A stretch of 64,000 nt of DNA, from contig AP025582.1 in assembly GCA_022846075.1 (NCBI GenBank), positions 372,001 through 436,000 on the forward strand. Direction: 5' to 3'. Below are positions 51,092 through 59,644 of the stretch, piece after piece (positions within the stretch are counted from its first letter, which is position 1; every line of letters begins with the position of its first letter). A model generated the notes under the pieces. That model did not search any database. It had not been told where the DNA came from and saw nothing but the letters and a program-made list of their open reading frames with translations. Source of the DNA: Oscillospiraceae bacterium. GTDB taxonomy: Bacteria > Bacillota > Clostridia > Oscillospirales > Oscillospiraceae. Both the position numbers and the translations under genes were made by a program.

Positions 51092-52045
51092 ATGGTTGAA
51101 ATTGAAAAACCCCGCATTGAATGTGTGGAGAACCCCGGCGACAACACCTACGGCAAGTACGTGGTGGAGCCGCTGGAGCGGGGCTATGGCACCACCCTGG
51201 GCAACGCCCTTCGGCGGGTGCTTCTCTCCTCCCTGCCCGGCACCGCGGTGACTTCCATCAAGATCGCCGGGGTCCAGCATGAATTCTGCACCATTCCCGG
51301 CGTGAAGGAGGACGTGACGGAGATCGTCCTCAACGTCAAAGCCATCATCGCCAAGCTCCACGCCGAGGGCGTGAAGACGGTGTATATCGAGGCCACCGGC
51401 GAGTGCGAGGTCACCGCCGGGGACATCAAGGCCGACGGCGAGGTGGAGATCCTCAATCCGGAGCTCCATATCGCCACCCTGGGGCCCGGCGCCAACCTCA
51501 ATATGGAGCTGACGCTCTCCCATGGCCGGGGTTACGACCCCGCCGACCGGAACAAGACACCCCAGACCGTCATCGGCGTCATTCCCGTCGATTCCGTGTA
51601 CACCCCGGTGAAGAAGGTCAACTACACCGTGGAGAACACCCGTGTGGGCGACCGCACCGACTTCGACAAGCTGACGCTGGAGGTCTGGACCAACGGCACC
51701 ATCGACGCCCGTGACGCCGTCAGCCTGGGTGCCCGCATCCTGGTGGATCACTTCCTGCTGTTTACCGATCTCAGCGAGACCATGGGCTCCGCCTCCACCG
51801 TGGTGGAGAAGGCCGAGGCTCAGCGGGACAAGGTGCTGGAGATGACCATCGAGGAGCTGGACCTGTCCGTCCGCTCCTTCAACTGCCTGAAACGGGCCAA
51901 CATCAACACTGTGGAAGACCTCATCTCCAAGACCCAGGATGAGATGATGAAGGTCCGCAATCTGGGCCGCAAGAGCCTGGAGGAGGTCATCAACAAGCTG
52001 GCCATGATGGGCCTGAGCCTGGCGGATGACGAGAACAACAACTAA
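51092..52045 (+). CDS. rpoA: RNA polymerase alpha subunit
   Basis: 317 residues. The N-terminal assembly domain ([20 protein letters not shown], about 1-230) and the C-terminal DNA- and activator-contacting domain ([20 protein letters not shown], about 245-310) are complete. AGAAGGAGGG lies upstream of the ATG at 51092. Confidence 0.98.
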   Translation: MVEIEKPRIECVENPGDNTYGKYVVEPLERGYGTTLGNALRRVLLSSLPGTAVTSIKIAGVQHEFCTIPGVKEDVTEIVLNVKAIIAKLHAEGVKTVYIEATGECEVTAGDIKADGEVEILNPELHIATLGPGANLNMELTLSHGRGYDPADRNKTPQTVIGVIPVDSVYTPVKKVNYTVENTRVGDRTDFDKLTLEVWTNGTIDARDAVSLGARILVDHFLLFTDLSETMGSASTVVEKAEAQRDKVLEMTIEELDLSVRSFNCLKRANINTVEDLISKTQDEMMKVRNLGRKSLEEVINKLAMMGLSLADDENNN

Positions 52046-52070
52046 TACACGCCGAGAGGAGTGAGACAAC

Positions 52071-52412
52071 ATGCCCGCGAATCGTAAACTGGGAAAGCCT
52101 ACCGACCAGCGTATGGCTATGCTCCGCGCCATGACCACTTACCTGCTGGAGAACGGCCAGATCAAGACCACCGTGACCCGCGCCAAGGAAGTGGCTCCCA
52201 TCACCGAGAAGATGATCACCCTGGCTAAGAAAAACGACCTGGCCGCGTACCGGCAGGCTTTGAGCTTCATCACCAAGGAGGATGTGGCGAAGAAGCTCTT
52301 CGACCAGATCGGTCCCAAGTACGCCACTCGTGACGGCGGCTATACCCGTGTGGTCCGGATCGGGCCCCGCCGCGGCGACGCCGCTGAGATGGCCATTGTC
52401 CAGCTGGTGTAA
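52071..52412 (+). CDS. rplQ: 50S ribosomal protein L17
   Basis: 113 residues. [20 protein letters not shown] and [20 protein letters not shown] are family signatures. It is the last gene of the supercluster; a strong terminator begins 26 bp after the stop. Confidence 0.97.
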   Translation: MPANRKLGKPTDQRMAMLRAMTTYLLENGQIKTTVTRAKEVAPITEKMITLAKKNDLAAYRQALSFITKEDVAKKLFDQIGPKYATRDGGYTRVVRIGPRRGDAAEMAIVQLV

Positions 52413-52437
52413 GACCAGATCGGCATAACCCAAACGC

Positions 52438-52487
52438 AAAAGCCCCTATCGTATCCCCGGTACACCTGGGATACGATAGGGGCTTTT
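52438..52487. terminator. Bidirectional terminator ending the ribosomal supercluster
   Basis: A 20-bp perfect stem (52438-52457 with 52468-52487, AAAAGCCCCTATCGTATCCC) with a ten-base loop; CTTTTTC follows on the plus strand and a T-run also on the minus strand. It serves rplQ and the convergent GntR fusion gene. Confidence 0.92.
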
Positions 52488-52551
52488 CTTTTTCAGCTTT
52501 TTTTCAGCGGATGAAGTTGATTCTATGTTCCCAAACTGTCCAGGGGCCGTC

Positions 52552-54177
52552 TCAGCCCTCTCTGCCGAAGCACTCCAGCACCGAGTTGGCGATGCTCTCC
52601 GCGTCCAGGATGTGGGTCTCCAGCTGGGCCAGGCAGCCCCGGTCGCCGGAGAGAAGCAGTTCATAGATCCGCCGGTGCTTCTCGAAAAACTCCATGGCGT
52701 ACCGCTCGCTGTAACCGGTGAGGGTGTTGAAATTCATCAGGGTATAAAAGATCTCGGCGTTGCTCTCCCAGGCGTTGGAGAGGAAGATGTTCTCCGCCGA
52801 GGCCACCAGGGCCCGGTGGAAGCGCACGTCCAGATCGTACCAGTCCACCGTCTCGGGGGAGGAGGCGCAGCAGGACTCGATGATGCCAAGGACCTCCGCC
52901 AGCTTGGGATAGACGGAGCCGCTCTTCTCCAGGGCCAGCTCCAGGGCCCGGTTTTCAATCATCCAGCGGAAGTCGTAGAGATTCTTGACCTGCCGCTCGG
53001 AAAACTCCACCACCTCCCGGCGGCCGTTGGGGTGGGTGATGATAAGGCCCTCGCCGGAGAGGATCTGCAAAGCGGTGCGGATGGAGCTGCGGCTGGCGCC
53101 GTACTGCTCCGCCAGGTTTTTTTCCACCAGCTTGTCGCCCGCCTTGTATTTGCGCTTGACGATGTCGATGCGGATGAGGCTGGCGATTTTTTTGGGCGTG
53201 GCCACGGGACTCTTTTCGGCGGAGGAGAGGTCCCCCTCGCCGTCCGCTCCGCCCTTTCCGGCGTCCCGGTCCCGCTCCATCTGCTTGATGCGGGCGTTCA
53301 GCCGGGCGTTGATGGGGGTGGGGACCCCCAGCTTTTCCCCCAGGCGGCATACGTAGTCCCCCAGGATGTTCGTCTCCAGGGGCCGGCCGGTCCAGTAGTC
53401 CTGGAGCATGGAGGAGCGGCCGTCGGGGGAGAGGGCGGCCAGGGTCCGTTCCCACTGGGTGATGGTGTCCTCGTCCAGCGGTACGCCGCAGCGGTTGGCC
53501 AGGGCGATCACCTCCCGCTGGGCGCTGCGCATGAGCTCCATGGCCTCCCGGTTCTCCCGGAATTGGCCGTAGGTCAGCTGATAGACCGTGCTGGTCTGGT
53601 TGAACCCTGCGTTTACCAGGAATTTGGACCACATGTGATAGAGGATGTCCGGAGCCCACTGGGCGGGGACGGAGCAGCAGCGAAAGAATTCCTCCAGCCG
53701 TTGGACGGCGGGGCTGGACTGGCCGTCCTTTTCCCCAAAGAGAAGGGTGCCCGGGCTCTGACAGCGGATTTTATGGCCTTCCCGGTTAGTGTCCGCCCCC
53801 ACCACGGTGGAGCAGAGCACGTGGCCTGGGCCGAAGGCCTGGGTCAGCGCCTCCTCGCTGGTCATGCCGTTGAGGAGGGCCAGGATGAGGGTATCCTCCC
53901 CCACCAGGGGGGCCATATCCGAAATGACCTTGTCTAGATCATAGGACTTGACGGTCACCAGGATGAGGTCCACCGGCCCGCCCTCCAGGTCACGGCAGGA
54001 TTGGTAATCGATGTTCAGGGGCCGGTCGTTCAGGATTACCGGCTCCCGTTGGCTCCGTGCGGGGTCCCGGACGATGCCGTAAAGGGTGACGGAGGGGTCC
54101 CCCCGCCGGATCTGGTCGGCGTAACAGGCCCCCAGGGCGCCCAGGCCGATGACGGCCACACGCTGAATGGGTTTCAT
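52552..54177 (-). CDS. Fusion of a ketopantoate-reductase-like dehydrogenase with a GntR/FCD transcriptional regulator
   Basis: 541 residues in one frame. Residues 1-301 form a PanE/ApbA-type 2-hydroxy/2-keto acid dehydrogenase: Rossmann VAVIGLGALGACYAD, LVTVKSYDLD, LLNGMTSEEAL and KFLVNAGFNQT with the conserved Lys and Asn. A linker (about 302-328) leads to a GntR winged helix (AGDKLVEKNLAEQYGASRSS, about 345-365) and an FCD ligand-binding domain with the histidines of its metal site (RFHRALVASAEN, FFEKHRRIYELL, LETHILDAES). No internal start with a ribosome binding site is seen at the junction (the only candidate ATG, 53280, lacks one). AGGAGG eight bases before 54177 fixes the start. It is divergent from the TRAP operon it probably controls. 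Confidence 0.85.
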   Translation of the reverse strand: MKPIQRVAVIGLGALGACYADQIRRGDPSVTLYGIVRDPARSQREPVILNDRPLNIDYQSCRDLEGGPVDLILVTVKSYDLDKVISDMAPLVGEDTLILALLNGMTSEEALTQAFGPGHVLCSTVVGADTNREGHKIRCQSPGTLLFGEKDGQSSPAVQRLEEFFRCCSVPAQWAPDILYHMWSKFLVNAGFNQTSTVYQLTYGQFRENREAMELMRSAQREVIALANRCGVPLDEDTITQWERTLAALSPDGRSSMLQDYWTGRPLETNILGDYVCRLGEKLGVPTPINARLNARIKQMERDRDAGKGGADGEGDLSSAEKSPVATPKKIASLIRIDIVKRKYKAGDKLVEKNLAEQYGASRSSIRTALQILSGEGLIITHPNGRREVVEFSERQVKNLYDFRWMIENRALELALEKSGSVYPKLAEVLGIIESCCASSPETVDWYDLDVRFHRALVASAENIFLSNAWESNAEIFYTLMNFNTLTGYSERYAMEFFEKHRRIYELLLSGDRGCLAQLETHILDAESIANSVLECFGREG

Positions 54178-54205
54178 GGAGCTCGCCTCCTTTTTCTGTG
54201 AGTGC

Positions 54206-54230
54206 ATTATATCAAATAAATGTCGACAAT
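54206..54230 (-). promoter_or_regulatory. Promoter -10 and operator O1 of the fusion regulator gene
   Basis: On the minus strand TATAAT lies at 54211-54206, with a weak -35 (TGGAAT). The spacer contains TGTCGACA (54221-54228). AAATAAATGTCGACA is identical to the left part of operator O2. Binding here would block the regulator's own promoter. Confidence 0.6.
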
Positions 54231-54338
54231 TCCAGCTTTCCTGACCTTCGGACTGAGAAGCAGGATAGACGTGTGCAAAATAGACAGATTTCGACAACCT
54301 GTTTTGTACTGCTTGACTAAATGAGAGGACAATTATAA

Positions 54339-54356
54339 ATAAATGTCGACATTTAT
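54339..54356. promoter_or_regulatory. Operator O2, perfect 18-bp palindrome
   Basis: ATAAATGTCGACATTTAT, centred on GTCGAC and ending 9 bp before the -35 element of the TRAP operon promoter. Symmetry and length suit a GntR/FCD dimer. It shares 15 bases with O1. Confidence 0.7.
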
Positions 54357-54365
54357 AAAAAAGTA

Positions 54366-54394
54366 TTGACAATTATAGGGACGAAGTCTACAAT
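54366..54394 (+). promoter_or_regulatory. Promoter of the TRAP/kinase/aldolase operon
   Basis: TTGACA (54366-54371), a 17-bp spacer and TACAAT (54389-54394): near-consensus, so regulation is probably by repression. Confidence 0.8.
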
Positions 54395-54461
54395 GACGGT
54401 AAGGAAGCCGTCCGAAGGGCGGCAAGAGAGAAATCCATGAAACATGAAAGGGGTATTTGAA

Positions 54462-55514
54462 ATGAAAAAGAGAGCGTTTCTTGCGTCTGTCCTGACCCTG
54501 AGCATGGCCTTCAGCCTGGCCGCCTGCGGCGGCGGGGACAAGGACAAAGGAACGGCCACGCCTCCGCCGGCCGCCGAGAGCCAGCCCCAGGGCAGTGAGC
54601 CCGCCGGCGATGTGGAGACCGTCTATCTGAAGGCCAGCCACGTCTTTGCCGAGGGCCATCCCGTCTACCAGGCCTTCCAGGAGTCCGCCGACCTGCTGTA
54701 CGAAAAGACCAACGGCCGCTACGGCCTGACCATCTATCCCAACGGCACCTACGCCAACTACTCCGACTCCATCACCGCCTGCCAGATGGGCGATCTGGAC
54801 ATCGCCTGCCTGGATTCCGCCGCCGACTGGCTGGAGTCCGCCGGCGTGCTGCTGGCCCCCTACTGCTTCCAGAGCTACGACCACTGGGCTGCCTATAAGG
54901 CCAGCGACCTGTGTACCGAGATGCGCCAGGCCATCGGCGACGCCGTGGGCGGCGTGGTGCAGCTGAACATGTACAACTTCGGCTTCCGCAACCTGACGGC
55001 CAACAAAGAGATCCGCAATCTGGACGACATTTCCGGCCTGACCCTGCGGTGCGTCAACTTCGCCCCCTACTCCACCCTGGCCGACGTGTTCAACGTGCCC
55101 ATCACCTCCATCCCCATCGAGGAGGTGTACATGAGCCTCCAGACCGGCCTGGCCGACTGTGAGGAGAACCCCCTGACCCAGATCGTCACCATGAAGTTCT
55201 ACGAGGTACAGAAGTACCTGATGAAGACCCAGCACATGCTGGCCGTCTCCTCCACCATCATCAACCAGGACTTGTGGAACTCCCTCTCCGATGAGGACAA
55301 GGCCATCTTCCAGGAGGTCTTCACCCGCCAGGGGGACCGTATCGACGAGCTGACGGTGGAAAATGAGAACGCCCTCATCCAGACCTGCGTGGACAACGGC
55401 ATGACCGTCATCGACGACGTGGACACCACCCCCTTCCGTGAGAACGCGGCCAAGGTGGTGGAGAGCTATCCCGCCTGGAAGGATTGGTACGATCAGATCC
55501 AGGCCATGGCCTGA
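54462..55514 (+). CDS. dctP: TRAP transporter substrate-binding lipoprotein (DctP family)
   Basis: 350 residues. A lipoprotein signal (MKKRAFLASVLTLSMAFSLA then AC, cysteine near residue 25) and a Pro/Glu-rich tether precede the DctP fold (HVFAEGHPVYQAFQESADLL, GLTLRCVNFAPYSTLADVFN). In this family a conserved Arg (here in LTLRCVN) salt-bridges a carboxylate, so the ligand is probably an organic or sugar acid. The ATG at 54462 has AAAGGGG upstream; one six codons earlier is less likely. It is the first gene of the operon, with an intraoperon hairpin after it. Confidence 0.9.
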   Translation: MKKRAFLASVLTLSMAFSLAACGGGDKDKGTATPPPAAESQPQGSEPAGDVETVYLKASHVFAEGHPVYQAFQESADLLYEKTNGRYGLTIYPNGTYANYSDSITACQMGDLDIACLDSAADWLESAGVLLAPYCFQSYDHWAAYKASDLCTEMRQAIGDAVGGVVQLNMYNFGFRNLTANKEIRNLDDISGLTLRCVNFAPYSTLADVFNVPITSIPIEEVYMSLQTGLADCEENPLTQIVTMKFYEVQKYLMKTQHMLAVSSTIINQDLWNSLSDEDKAIFQEVFTRQGDRIDELTVENENALIQTCVDNGMTVIDDVDTTPFRENAAKVVESYPAWKDWYDQIQAMA

Positions 55515-55539
55515 TTCGGGTGCGCCGGTAAAATAGGAC

Positions 55540-55590
55540 GGAGGCCCGCGGCTTCCCGTGTGCTTTGGCGGGGGACCGCGGGCCTCCTTT
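55540..55590 (+). terminator. Intraoperon hairpin between dctP and dctQ
   Basis: GGAGGCCCGCGG (55540-55551) pairs with CCGCGGGCCTCC (55576-55587), followed by TTTACCCTTT. A partial terminator or 3'-end stabiliser here would give more binding protein than permease, as is common for binding-protein-dependent systems. Confidence 0.65.
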
Positions 55591-55677
55591 ACCCTTTGGG
55601 GCGTACGGCCCACAATTTCGGGCGCCCGGCTGACCGGCCGCGGCCTACGACATTCTCGACAGAAGGGCAGGTTTCTC

Positions 55678-56196
55678 ATGGAACGGTTTTATCACGGATT
55701 TTCCGCGGTGAACAGCGCGCTGAAGAAGGCGGAGATGTTTTTGGGCTGTTTGTCTCTGGGCGTGCTGTTCCTCATCATGATCTTTAACGCCGCCCTGCGG
55801 TATCTCATGGGCAGCGGCCTCAACTGGTCGGACGAGCTCAACGGCTTCTTGTTCGTCTGGTTCGGGTTCCTGGCGGCCGCCTACGCTATGAGCACGGACT
55901 CCCACCTGCGCATCACCGCCTTCGTGGGGCTCTTTCCCCCGGTGGTGCGCTACGCCCTCAAGCAGATCATGAACATCCTCATGATCGCCATGTTCCTCCT
56001 CTATATGGGGCCGCTGGCCAACCTGATGGCGACGCTGCCCATCTCCAACGTCCTGCGCTTCCCCATGAAGTGGGTCTATCTGATCCTGCCCATCGGCTTC
56101 GGCCTGATGTGCGTACATATCCTGTTCAACATGCTCCAGGATACCATGGAGCTGATCCGCGGCAAAAAGGAGCCGGGAGAGGGGGAAAAGGCATGA
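55678..56196 (+). CDS. dctQ: TRAP transporter small permease (DctQ family)
   Basis: 172 residues with four membrane segments (LGVLFLIMIFNAALRYLMGS; DELNGFLFVWFGFLAAAYAM, a DctQ signature). It forms the membrane complex with DctM. GAAGGGCAG lies upstream of the ATG at 55678. The stop overlaps the dctM start by four bases. Confidence 0.9.
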   Translation: MERFYHGFSAVNSALKKAEMFLGCLSLGVLFLIMIFNAALRYLMGSGLNWSDELNGFLFVWFGFLAAAYAMSTDSHLRITAFVGLFPPVVRYALKQIMNILMIAMFLLYMGPLANLMATLPISNVLRFPMKWVYLILPIGFGLMCVHILFNMLQDTMELIRGKKEPGEGEKA

Positions 56197-57488
56197 GCCC
56201 GTTGATGGTGTTCCTCATCAGCTTTGTGGTGCTGTTCCTGCTGGGCATGCCCATCGCCGGCGCCATGATCACTTCCTCCTTCCTCTACGCCTTCGGCGCG
56301 GGCATCAGTCTCTCGGTCATGGGGACCCGGATGTTCACGGGGCTCAATAACTTCGCCCTGATCGCCATCCCCCTGTTCATCCTCACCGCCGAGGTGATGA
56401 ACCGCACCTCGGTGGCCGACCGCATCTTCGGCTTCTGCCGGGATCTGGTGGGCTACATCCCCGGCGGCATGGGCCACGTGAACATCGCCACCTCCATCAT
56501 CTTCGCCGGCATGTCCGGCTCCGCCGTGGCCGACGCAGGCGGCATCGGCAATCTGGCCTACCAGGCCATGGTGGACGAGGGCTTTGACGAGGAGTTCAGC
56601 GCATGCACCACCATCGCCTCCTCCACCGTGGGCCCCATCATCCCCCCCAGCATTCCGGCGGTGGTGTACGCTATGGTGGCCAATGTGTCCGTGGGCAAGC
56701 TCCTCTTCGGCGGCATTGTCCCCGGATTCTTCATGGGCTTCGTTATGATGGCCTACGTCTTCGTCTGGTCCAAGCGCCACAACGGCCCCAAGCTGGAGTG
56801 GCAGGGCTGGCGGTACTACCTGGTGCACCTGCTCCACGCCTTCATCTCCTGCCTGCTGCCCCTGCTGACCCCGGCCATCCTGCTGGGCGGCATCTACCTG
56901 GGCGTGGTCACAACCACCGAGGCCGCCGCCGTGGCCGTCCTCTACTCCCTCATCCTGGGCGTGGTCATCTATAAGACCATGGGGTTCAAGGATCTGACCG
57001 CCAGCCTGAAGAGCGTCTTTATCGCCAGCGGCTCCGTGCTCCTCATCATCCCCGCCTCCAAGTGCTTCAGCTTCGTGCTGACGGCGGAAAGCCTTCAGGA
57101 TAAGCTCTACCAGGCATTTTCCAGCTTTGCCGGGGACAGCAAGTTTTTGACTGCCCTGTGCGTTACGGTGCTGTTCCTCATCCTGGGCTGCCTGAGCGAT
57201 CCCAACGTGAACATCATGGTCTTTGTGCCCATGGTGCTTCCCCTGCTCAACGCCGCCGGATTCGACCCCGTCCACGCGGGCATCTGCATCATCGTCATTG
57301 CCATGATCGGCAACATCACCCCGCCGGTGGGGGTGGTGCTGATGACCACCTGCAGCCTGCAGCACTTGAACATCGAGCGGGTCAGTAAGGCACTGCTGCC
57401 ATGGATCGCGGTCCTGATGGGAGAAGTGGTCATCCTCTGGCTCTGCGAGCCCATTGTGACCTTTGTCCCCAATCTGCTGATGGGGTGA
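56193..57488 (+). CDS. dctM: TRAP transporter large permease (DctM family)
   Basis: 431 residues, about 12 membrane segments. IPLFILTAEVMNRTSVADRI, GMSGSAVADAGGIGNLAYQA, SSTVGPIIPPSIPAVVYAM and NITPPVGVVLMTTCSLQ are DctM signatures. It drives sodium- or proton-coupled uptake of the ligand held by DctP. Coupled to dctQ by ATGA; GGGGGAAAAGG lies just upstream. Confidence 0.93.
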   Translation: MSPLMVFLISFVVLFLLGMPIAGAMITSSFLYAFGAGISLSVMGTRMFTGLNNFALIAIPLFILTAEVMNRTSVADRIFGFCRDLVGYIPGGMGHVNIATSIIFAGMSGSAVADAGGIGNLAYQAMVDEGFDEEFSACTTIASSTVGPIIPPSIPAVVYAMVANVSVGKLLFGGIVPGFFMGFVMMAYVFVWSKRHNGPKLEWQGWRYYLVHLLHAFISCLLPLLTPAILLGGIYLGVVTTTEAAAVAVLYSLILGVVIYKTMGFKDLTASLKSVFIASGSVLLIIPASKCFSFVLTAESLQDKLYQAFSSFAGDSKFLTALCVTVLFLILGCLSDPNVNIMVFVPMVLPLLNAAGFDPVHAGICIIVIAMIGNITPPVGVVLMTTCSLQHLNIERVSKALLPWIAVLMGEVVILWLCEPIVTFVPNLLMG

Positions 57489-57520
57489 CCCCGGAAAGGC
57501 CCGGACACGAGGAGACGAGT

Positions 57521-58879
57521 ATGAGTAAAAACATGATCGCCCTGGACTTGGGCAGCACCTTCATCAAAGCCGCCGTCTTTGACGTGGAGCGGCAGAAAGT
57601 GCTTTTTTCCGAAAAGTGCCACACGCCGGACAAACGTCCCAATGAGGACCCGGCGGTATTCGAGAACGACGCCGAGGCCTTCGTGGACGCGGTAAAGACC
57701 ATGATCCGCCGGTGCGCCCGGGAGGTGCCCCAGCTCCGGGGGCTCCTGCTCTCCACCCAGCAGCACGGCTGTGTGCTCTGCCACCCCCAGCTGGAGCGGG
57801 ACACCTACATTTCCTGGCAGGACACCCGGTGCCTGGGGCTGGACCCTGGGACGGGAAAGAGCTATTTGGAGGAGCTGCAAGAGCTGCTCCCCCCCCAGGT
57901 CATGGAGAATACCGGCGTTCCGGTGAAGCCGGCCCTGGCCCTTTGCAACCTGTACGCCCTGTTTCAGCAGGGGGGGCTGGAGCGCCGGGAGGAGACCCGG
58001 GTCTATACCCTGGGGGCCTATATCATCGAGCGGCTCACCGGCAATAACGTCTGCCACATCACCAACGCCGCCCCCATGGGCTTTGCGAATATCCTGGACC
58101 ACACCTGGCGCGGGGACATCCTGGCCCGGACTGGGCTGGACTTCATCCGCCTGCCCCGGATCACCGCCGGGCTGGAGTGCTGCGGCGTCTATACCGACGG
58201 GGACCTCCGGCTGGAGGTCTACCCCGACGTGGGGGATGTGCAGACCAGTGTCTATGGAACGGGGGCCAGGTCGGGGGATATGATCGTCAACATCGCCACC
58301 AGCGGCCAGCTCATCTATATCAGCGACGAGTATGTCCCCGGCGATTACGAGATCCGCCCCTATTACGACGGCAACTACTGCAACGTCATCTCCCGGATGC
58401 CCGGCGGGCGCAACTTCGATGTGCAGATCGACTACATCCGGGACGTGGGAGAAAAGGTCTTTGGCCAGAGCTTGAGCCGTGAGGCGGTGTGGCGTCAGGT
58501 GCAGGCGCGGATGACCGGGCCGGAGGAGGACGGCGGGCTGGCGGTGGACTGCAGCTTCTATGAGCTGCCCGACCGGCTGGCCGACGGGGCCATCTCCCAT
58601 ATCAGCCACGTCAACCTGACCCTGGAGCACGTCATCGCCGCCACGGCCCAGGACTTCGGCCGCCAGTACCGCCGGTTTGCCGGGACCCTGTGCGACTTTT
58701 CTAAATTTTCCGGCACCCTCTACCTGTCCGGGGGCGCCATTCTGAAAAACCCCATCCTGCGCCAGGCGGTCACCGGCGCCATGGGGGCGGAGCGGACGGT
58801 GGCCGCCTCGGCGGACGAGGTCTATGGAGGCATGTTTAAGCTGGCGCAAAAATGTGTCTGCGGGAGGGAGTGCGCATGA
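57521..58879 (+). CDS. FGGY-family carbohydrate kinase
   Basis: 452 residues. ALDLGSTFIKAAVFDVERQ is the first phosphate loop, LLLSTQQHGCVL and YISWQDTRC match the substrate region of xylulokinase/sedoheptulokinase-like members, and LYLSGGAILKNPILRQAVTG is the C-terminal adenosine motif. It phosphorylates a sugar, polyol or sugar acid with ATP. GAGGAGACGAG lies before the ATG. The neighbouring HpcH/HpaI aldolase suggests that the phosphorylated intermediate is then cleaved. The substrate cannot be assigned. Confidence 0.85.
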   Translation: MSKNMIALDLGSTFIKAAVFDVERQKVLFSEKCHTPDKRPNEDPAVFENDAEAFVDAVKTMIRRCAREVPQLRGLLLSTQQHGCVLCHPQLERDTYISWQDTRCLGLDPGTGKSYLEELQELLPPQVMENTGVPVKPALALCNLYALFQQGGLERREETRVYTLGAYIIERLTGNNVCHITNAAPMGFANILDHTWRGDILARTGLDFIRLPRITAGLECCGVYTDGDLRLEVYPDVGDVQTSVYGTGARSGDMIVNIATSGQLIYISDEYVPGDYEIRPYYDGNYCNVISRMPGGRNFDVQIDYIRDVGEKVFGQSLSREAVWRQVQARMTGPEEDGGLAVDCSFYELPDRLADGAISHISHVNLTLEHVIAATAQDFGRQYRRFAGTLCDFSKFSGTLYLSGGAILKNPILRQAVTGAMGAERTVAASADEVYGGMFKLAQKCVCGRECA

Positions 58880-59637
58880 AGATGAAGGAGACGATCCACA
58901 GCGGGGAAATGGTCCTGGGGGCCTTTTTGTCGGAGATCCCGGCCCCTAACCTGACCCGGCTCATGAAGGCCTCGGGGCTGGATTTCGTCATTGTGGACTG
59001 CGAGCACGGTTACTTTGATTATTCCCAGGTGGCGGCCCTGGCCGCCGTGGCCAACGGCATCGGCTTCCCCCTGGTGGTCCGGGTGCCCGGGATCAGCCGG
59101 GAGTGCGTCCAAAAATACCTGGACGCGGGGGTGGACGGCCTGCTGGTCCCCATGCTGGAGACCCGGCGGCAGGCCGAGGACCTGGTGCGCTATGGGAAAT
59201 ACGCCCCCGAGGGGGCCAGGGGCATCTCCACCATGCGGCCCCACAGCGACTATGACCCGGGCAGGCTCACCGAGTATACGGCCAAGGCCAACCGGCGCAC
59301 CCTGTTCTTTGCCCAGATCGAGACCCGGACCGGTGTGGAGAACGCCGCCGATATCGCGGCGGTCCCCGGCCTGGACGGACTTTTCGTGGGCCCCAACGAT
59401 CTGGCCTGCGACCTTGGCTGCACCGGAAATTTTGACACCCCGGAGATGGAGGCGTCCATTGAGCGCGTGGTGGAGGCTGGCCGCAAGGCGGGCAAGCCCA
59501 CCGGCATCATCGCCTCCAGCCCCGCCTTCCTGCGCCGCTGGCACGAAAAGGGCATGACCATGTTCAGCTGCGACAGCGAGCTGGGGCTCCTGAAAAAGGG
59601 CATCCAGTCCATGGCCCGGGACGTGCGGGGGGCGTGA
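58876..59637 (+). CDS. HpcH/HpaI family aldolase
   Basis: 253 residues. The class II pyruvate-aldolase signatures are complete: FVIVDCEHGYFDYSQ, RVPGISREC, FAQIETRTGVENAADI (metal-binding Glu) and DGLFVGPNDLACDLG (metal-binding Asp). Relatives cleave 2-keto-3-deoxy or 4-hydroxy-2-oxo acids to pyruvate plus an aldehyde. The start overlaps the kinase stop. With the kinase and TRAP uptake it forms an acid-sugar breakdown route of unknown substrate. Confidence 0.88.
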   Translation: MKMKETIHSGEMVLGAFLSEIPAPNLTRLMKASGLDFVIVDCEHGYFDYSQVAALAAVANGIGFPLVVRVPGISRECVQKYLDAGVDGLLVPMLETRRQAEDLVRYGKYAPEGARGISTMRPHSDYDPGRLTEYTAKANRRTLFFAQIETRTGVENAADIAAVPGLDGLFVGPNDLACDLGCTGNFDTPEMEASIERVVEAGRKAGKPTGIIASSPAFLRRWHEKGMTMFSCDSELGLLKKGIQSMARDVRGA

Positions 59638-59644
59638 GCCCCTC

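Noticed and set aside
53280-53282. Separate start for the GntR half of the fusion protein
   Set aside because: The only ATG near the junction has no Shine-Dalgarno sequence upstream and would begin in the middle of the linker.
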